Assembly (NCBI GenBank): GCA_021107945.1
Contig: JAIORV010000102.1
Coordinates: forward strand, 1 to 34,580
Reading direction: 5' to 3'
DNA from: Vulcanimicrobiota bacterium
Lineage (GTDB): Bacteria; Vulcanimicrobiota; JAJTBE01
DNA length: 34,580 bases
Shown here: positions 32,314-34,580 of the stretch, piece after piece
Position numbering within the stretch: the first letter of the stretch is position 1
Layout of the letters: every line of letters starts with the position of its first letter
Translations under genes and position numbers: made by a program
The notes under the pieces: generated by a model
What the model was told of the DNA's origin: nothing
Seen by the model: only the letters and a program-made list of their open reading frames with translations
Database searches by the model: none

Positions 32314-32319
32314 ATTTTG

Positions 32320-32429
32320 GTAATTATTCAGACCACCCCACTATTTGGGTAGAGGCTGGTCTCCCGACCAGCCTGGGAACGGCATGAAATCGGGGTTGGG
32401 AAACCCCTCCTACAGAATGGGTCTGAATA
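32320..32429 (+). mobile_element. 105-bp MITE-like element with 10-bp terminal inverted repeats
   Basis: TATTCAGACC (32325-32334) and GGTCTGAATA (32420-32429) are exact inverted termini. Inside are GTAG (32349-32352), the perfect stem GGCTGGTC-TCCC-GACCAGCC (32354-32373), GGCATGAAATCGGGGTTGGG and CCCCTCCTACAG. The 11-mer GTAATTATTCA (32320-32330) overlaps the left end. A longer relative lies inverted at 1675-1840. It splits the kinase-MFS pair from the downstream methyltransferase and VWA genes. Confidence 0.7.
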
Positions 32430-32454
32430 CATAAGAATTTTGTGTGTGATATTT

Positions 32455-33177
32455 ATGAAGTTTATAAAAAAATTATTTGAATCAATTGAGCTTGTTTTTA
32501 TTGGATTTGGAAACCTCTTTTACAACCTGGGGTTGACGCTTTATGAAACTTTCCTTTTTGGCTCAAAATCCTGGTGGTGGAAAATAAGATTTCAATATTT
32601 TGTCAATTATATATTTTCCCGGACAAACTGGATTGTCAGGAGAGAGAGCGGCGAGTTCGATTATCCCGAGGAGAATTTCATATATGGCGAGACTCCCTGT
32701 TTTACTATAAAACAGATTCTTGAAGCAATTGATTGTCAACCGGGGGATCTTTTTATTGACCTGGGTTGTGGAAGGGGCTTGACTGTCTTTTATTCTCATT
32801 TCCTTAAAGATATGTCCGCCCACGGCTACGAGATTTTGCCGGCTTTTGTAAGGAAAGCAAGAAAAATTGCCAATTCAATTGGGGATAAGAATATAAAGTT
32901 TTTCGAGAAGGATATCCTGACAGCAGACTTGTCAAGTGCAAAGATTATTTATATCGCCGGAACGACATTTCCCGAGGATTTCATTCAAAAGCTGAACCAA
33001 AAATTGAGGGATGCGCCGCCGGGATGTCATATTGTCACCCTTTCTTATAATCTCCCTAATAAATATTTCAATCTATATCGTGAAATGGTTTTGTATTTTA
33101 CCTGGGGAAAATCTCATGTTTATTTTCATAAAAGAAGAGACAAAAAGACGGTTGCAAAAAGGGAAAGAACTCAATAA
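32455..33177 (+). CDS. Class I SAM-dependent methyltransferase, possibly membrane associated
   Basis: Substrate unknown; 240 aa. ATG at 32455 is chosen, since the in-frame TTG at 32440 lies at the repeat edge; neither has a clear ribosome binding site. A hydrophobic, aromatic N-terminus (residues ~5-60, including WWWKIRFQYF) may lie along the membrane. The SAM motif I is FIDLGCGRGLTVFYSHF, followed by HGYEILPAFVRKARKIA and KNIKFFEKDILTADL. Spacing of these motifs is similar to that of small DOT1-like or generic Rossmann methyltransferases. The VWA gene follows after 42 bases on the same strand, so a shared transcript is likely. Confidence 0.82.
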   Translation: MKFIKKLFESIELVFIGFGNLFYNLGLTLYETFLFGSKSWWWKIRFQYFVNYIFSRTNWIVRRESGEFDYPEENFIYGETPCFTIKQILEAIDCQPGDLFIDLGCGRGLTVFYSHFLKDMSAHGYEILPAFVRKARKIANSIGDKNIKFFEKDILTADLSSAKIIYIAGTTFPEDFIQKLNQKLRDAPPGCHIVTLSYNLPNKYFNLYREMVLYFTWGKSHVYFHKRRDKKTVAKRERTQ

Positions 33178-33219
33178 AACGAATTTTATAAAGTTAATTA
33201 AAATATAAAGGGGTTTTAT

Positions 33220-34404
33220 ATGAAAATCCTCAGAATAAAAATAATCGTAATCGCGATGTTTTCGATTCTCTTTTTTATAGCAGGTGGAGAAATTGCCCGT
33301 TCCCAGACCTCTGAGAGGGCTATTCTAAAATTGAACCGCACAGATTCTACGCTGTATCCCACTAATTTTCTCAACATAACGACCATCGGCAAGGAAGGTA
33401 AGCCTATCGAGGGGTTGAAATCTGAGAATTTTCAGGTCTTCGAGGATGGCAAGGAGCAAAAAGTCCTCGATGTCGTCCAATCCGACGAAAAAGGCACAGC
33501 GATAAACGTGGCGCTTGTGATAGACACAAGCGGAAGCATGAATCCCGCCATGGAGGATACAAAAAAAGCGGCGACCGCATTCCTGGAATATCTTTCACCT
33601 CAGGACAAAGTGGCGATAATCAGCTTCTCCAATATATATACCCTGCAGTGTGATTTCACCGGCGACAGGGAAATATTGAAATCGGCAATAAAAGAATTGA
33701 AGCCTCGCGGAGGAACCGGACTTTATTATTCCGTTCATCAAACCCTGGGGATTTTTGACAAGGTTGAAGAGGGAAACAGGGCGATTATTGTCCTGACCGA
33801 CGGCAGAAATAATATGCCCGGCTCGATAGAGCAGTGTATCGATAAAAGCAGGTTTAACGGCGTTCCTGTATTTACAATCGGACTGGGACCGATGGTGGAT
33901 AAAGCTTCACTCTCGCACCTTGCATCGGAAACCGGGGGGATATTCAGATTCGCGCCCACATCAAGCGAGTTGGAGGAAATATACAAATCTCTTGCAAACC
34001 AATTGAAAAAGCAGTACTGGGTCAAATATAAAGCATCGCCACAGCACTGGCCAAAAACCCAAGTAAAAGCATCGGTAAAATTACAGAAAGTCCCCGGAGC
34101 GGCGGGTCTGGAAAGCCTCCTGACTTACGTGGTCCCCCTGCAATGGTGGAAGCTTATTACAGCATACATACTAATCGAACTCGCTCTAATTTTCCTCACA
34201 TATTTCCTGTTCAAGCTATTCTGGAGAAAAATGAACATGGACCCCGTAGCGGCAACAAGACTGTCAATTATTATCCTGATGGTACTTACGATAGTATGGT
34301 TCACTTTGATGTTTGTACGGTTTGTACCAATCTGGCTTTTCCTCCTGATAGCTTTCGGACAATTAATAATACTGTTCATTCCCATAAAGCTGATGGCGAA
34401 GTGA
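33220..34404 (+). CDS. VWA-domain membrane protein
   Basis: 394 aa. An N-terminal hydrophobic signal or anchor (~5-22) is followed by a small beta domain (LYPTNFLNITTIG ... FEDGKEQKV, ~40-85) typical of 'VWFA-related' proteins, then a von Willebrand A domain (~95-265). The MIDAS metal site is complete: D102-T-S104-G-S106, T166 in GGTGLY and D194 in LTDGRNN. Three TM segments close the protein (~310-334, 347-367, 369-390). VWA domains bind partner proteins through the metal; the partner is unknown. GGGG-rich ribosome binding site before ATG 33220. It may work with the kinase two genes upstream, but that rests only on gene order. A repeat starts 8 bases after the stop. Confidence 0.88.
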   Translation: MKILRIKIIVIAMFSILFFIAGGEIARSQTSERAILKLNRTDSTLYPTNFLNITTIGKEGKPIEGLKSENFQVFEDGKEQKVLDVVQSDEKGTAINVALVIDTSGSMNPAMEDTKKAATAFLEYLSPQDKVAIISFSNIYTLQCDFTGDREILKSAIKELKPRGGTGLYYSVHQTLGIFDKVEEGNRAIIVLTDGRNNMPGSIEQCIDKSRFNGVPVFTIGLGPMVDKASLSHLASETGGIFRFAPTSSELEEIYKSLANQLKKQYWVKYKASPQHWPKTQVKASVKLQKVPGAAGLESLLTYVVPLQWWKLITAYILIELALIFLTYFLFKLFWRKMNMDPVAATRLSIIILMVLTIVWFTLMFVRFVPIWLFLLIAFGQLIILFIPIKLMAK

Positions 34405-34412
34405 AGGGATGG

Positions 34413-34545
34413 GTAATTATTCAGTCCCCCGGGATTTCTTGTCATTCTGAGCGGAATACGAAAGATTTGCTTTACTCCGATGACTTTCTCAAAGACGGGA
34501 TTTTCTTGTGTCCAGGGATTGACATAGCGAAGCTTGCTATAATGT
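34413..34545 (+). repeat. Half copy of the GTCATTCTGAGCGG element
   Basis: Starts with GTAATTATTCA (34413-34423), then TGTCATTCTGAGCGG (34439-34453) and a stretch parallel to 18963-19063 (CTCAAAGACGGGATTTTCTT, then ACATAGCGAAG). The inverted right half is missing or lies beyond this point; the final ~35 bases show nothing recognisable. Confidence 0.65.
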
Positions 34546-34580
34546 AGTAGGATATTTCAGGTGGAAGTAAAAAGTGGCTA

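Overview
This is a bacterial chromosome window, moderately AT-rich by eye. It looks like an uncultured or candidate-phylum anaerobe rather than a familiar model lineage, but the phylum cannot be named from the sequence alone. Pointers are: an AcsE-type methyltetrahydrofolate:corrinoid protein methyltransferase (Wood-Ljungdahl chemistry); two large eukaryotic-like Ser/Thr kinases carrying TPR arrays; a secreted serpin; zinc-ribbon proteins; a tandem PilZ protein; frequent TTG and GTG starts; and intergenic spaces packed with dispersed palindromic repeats. No tRNA, rRNA, CRISPR array, transposase or integrase was seen.

Layout. 307-9383 (+): exported-looking asparaginase, zinc-ribbon membrane protein, urocanate hydratase (hutU) plus a SAM methyltransferase, two tandem paralogous YbjN/CesT-like proteins, radA and a MATE exporter. 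9384-10421: about 1 kb with no gene, holding several repeat units. 10422-14084 (+): 1220-aa zinc ribbon-kinase-TM-TPR protein. 14122-21819 (-): a lipoprotein made of two tandem beta-propellers, coupled (2-nt gap) to an orphan molybdenum hydroxylase large subunit, then tlyA and a methionyl-tRNA synthetase whose HIGH and KMSKS motifs are both abnormal. 22011-24344 (+): membrane-anchored beta-sandwich protein, TatD nuclease, acsE. 24409-25949 (-): NusG-domain-II membrane protein and a class A beta-lactamase-like serine hydrolase. 26420-27640 (+): serpin. 27736-28608 (-): tandem PilZ protein. 29173-34404 (+): second TPR kinase directly abutting an MFS transporter, then a methyltransferase and a VWA-domain membrane protein.

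The strongest unexplained signal is in the spacers. At least eight short repeat families recur in both orientations: GTAG-headed palindromes resembling REPs mobilised by RAYT transposases, a ~105-bp MITE-like unit with 10-bp terminal inverted repeats, CACCGCAGAG-type hairpins, a ~240-bp nested palindrome starting GTCATTCTGAGCGG, and others. One 36-bp and one 38-bp unit are present as perfect or near-perfect copies more than 4 kb apart. A shared 11-mer (GTAATTATTCA) sits beside several different repeat bodies, and several repeats begin exactly at, or overlap, stop codons.

Functionally the window mixes housekeeping genes (radA, metG, tlyA, tatD), scavenging or catabolic enzymes (asparaginase, urocanase, molybdenum hydroxylase), one-carbon metabolism (acsE), and a signalling and envelope set (two kinases, PilZ, VWA, propeller lipoprotein, serpin, serine hydrolase). 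Apart from the tight pairs noted, joint function of neighbours is inference.
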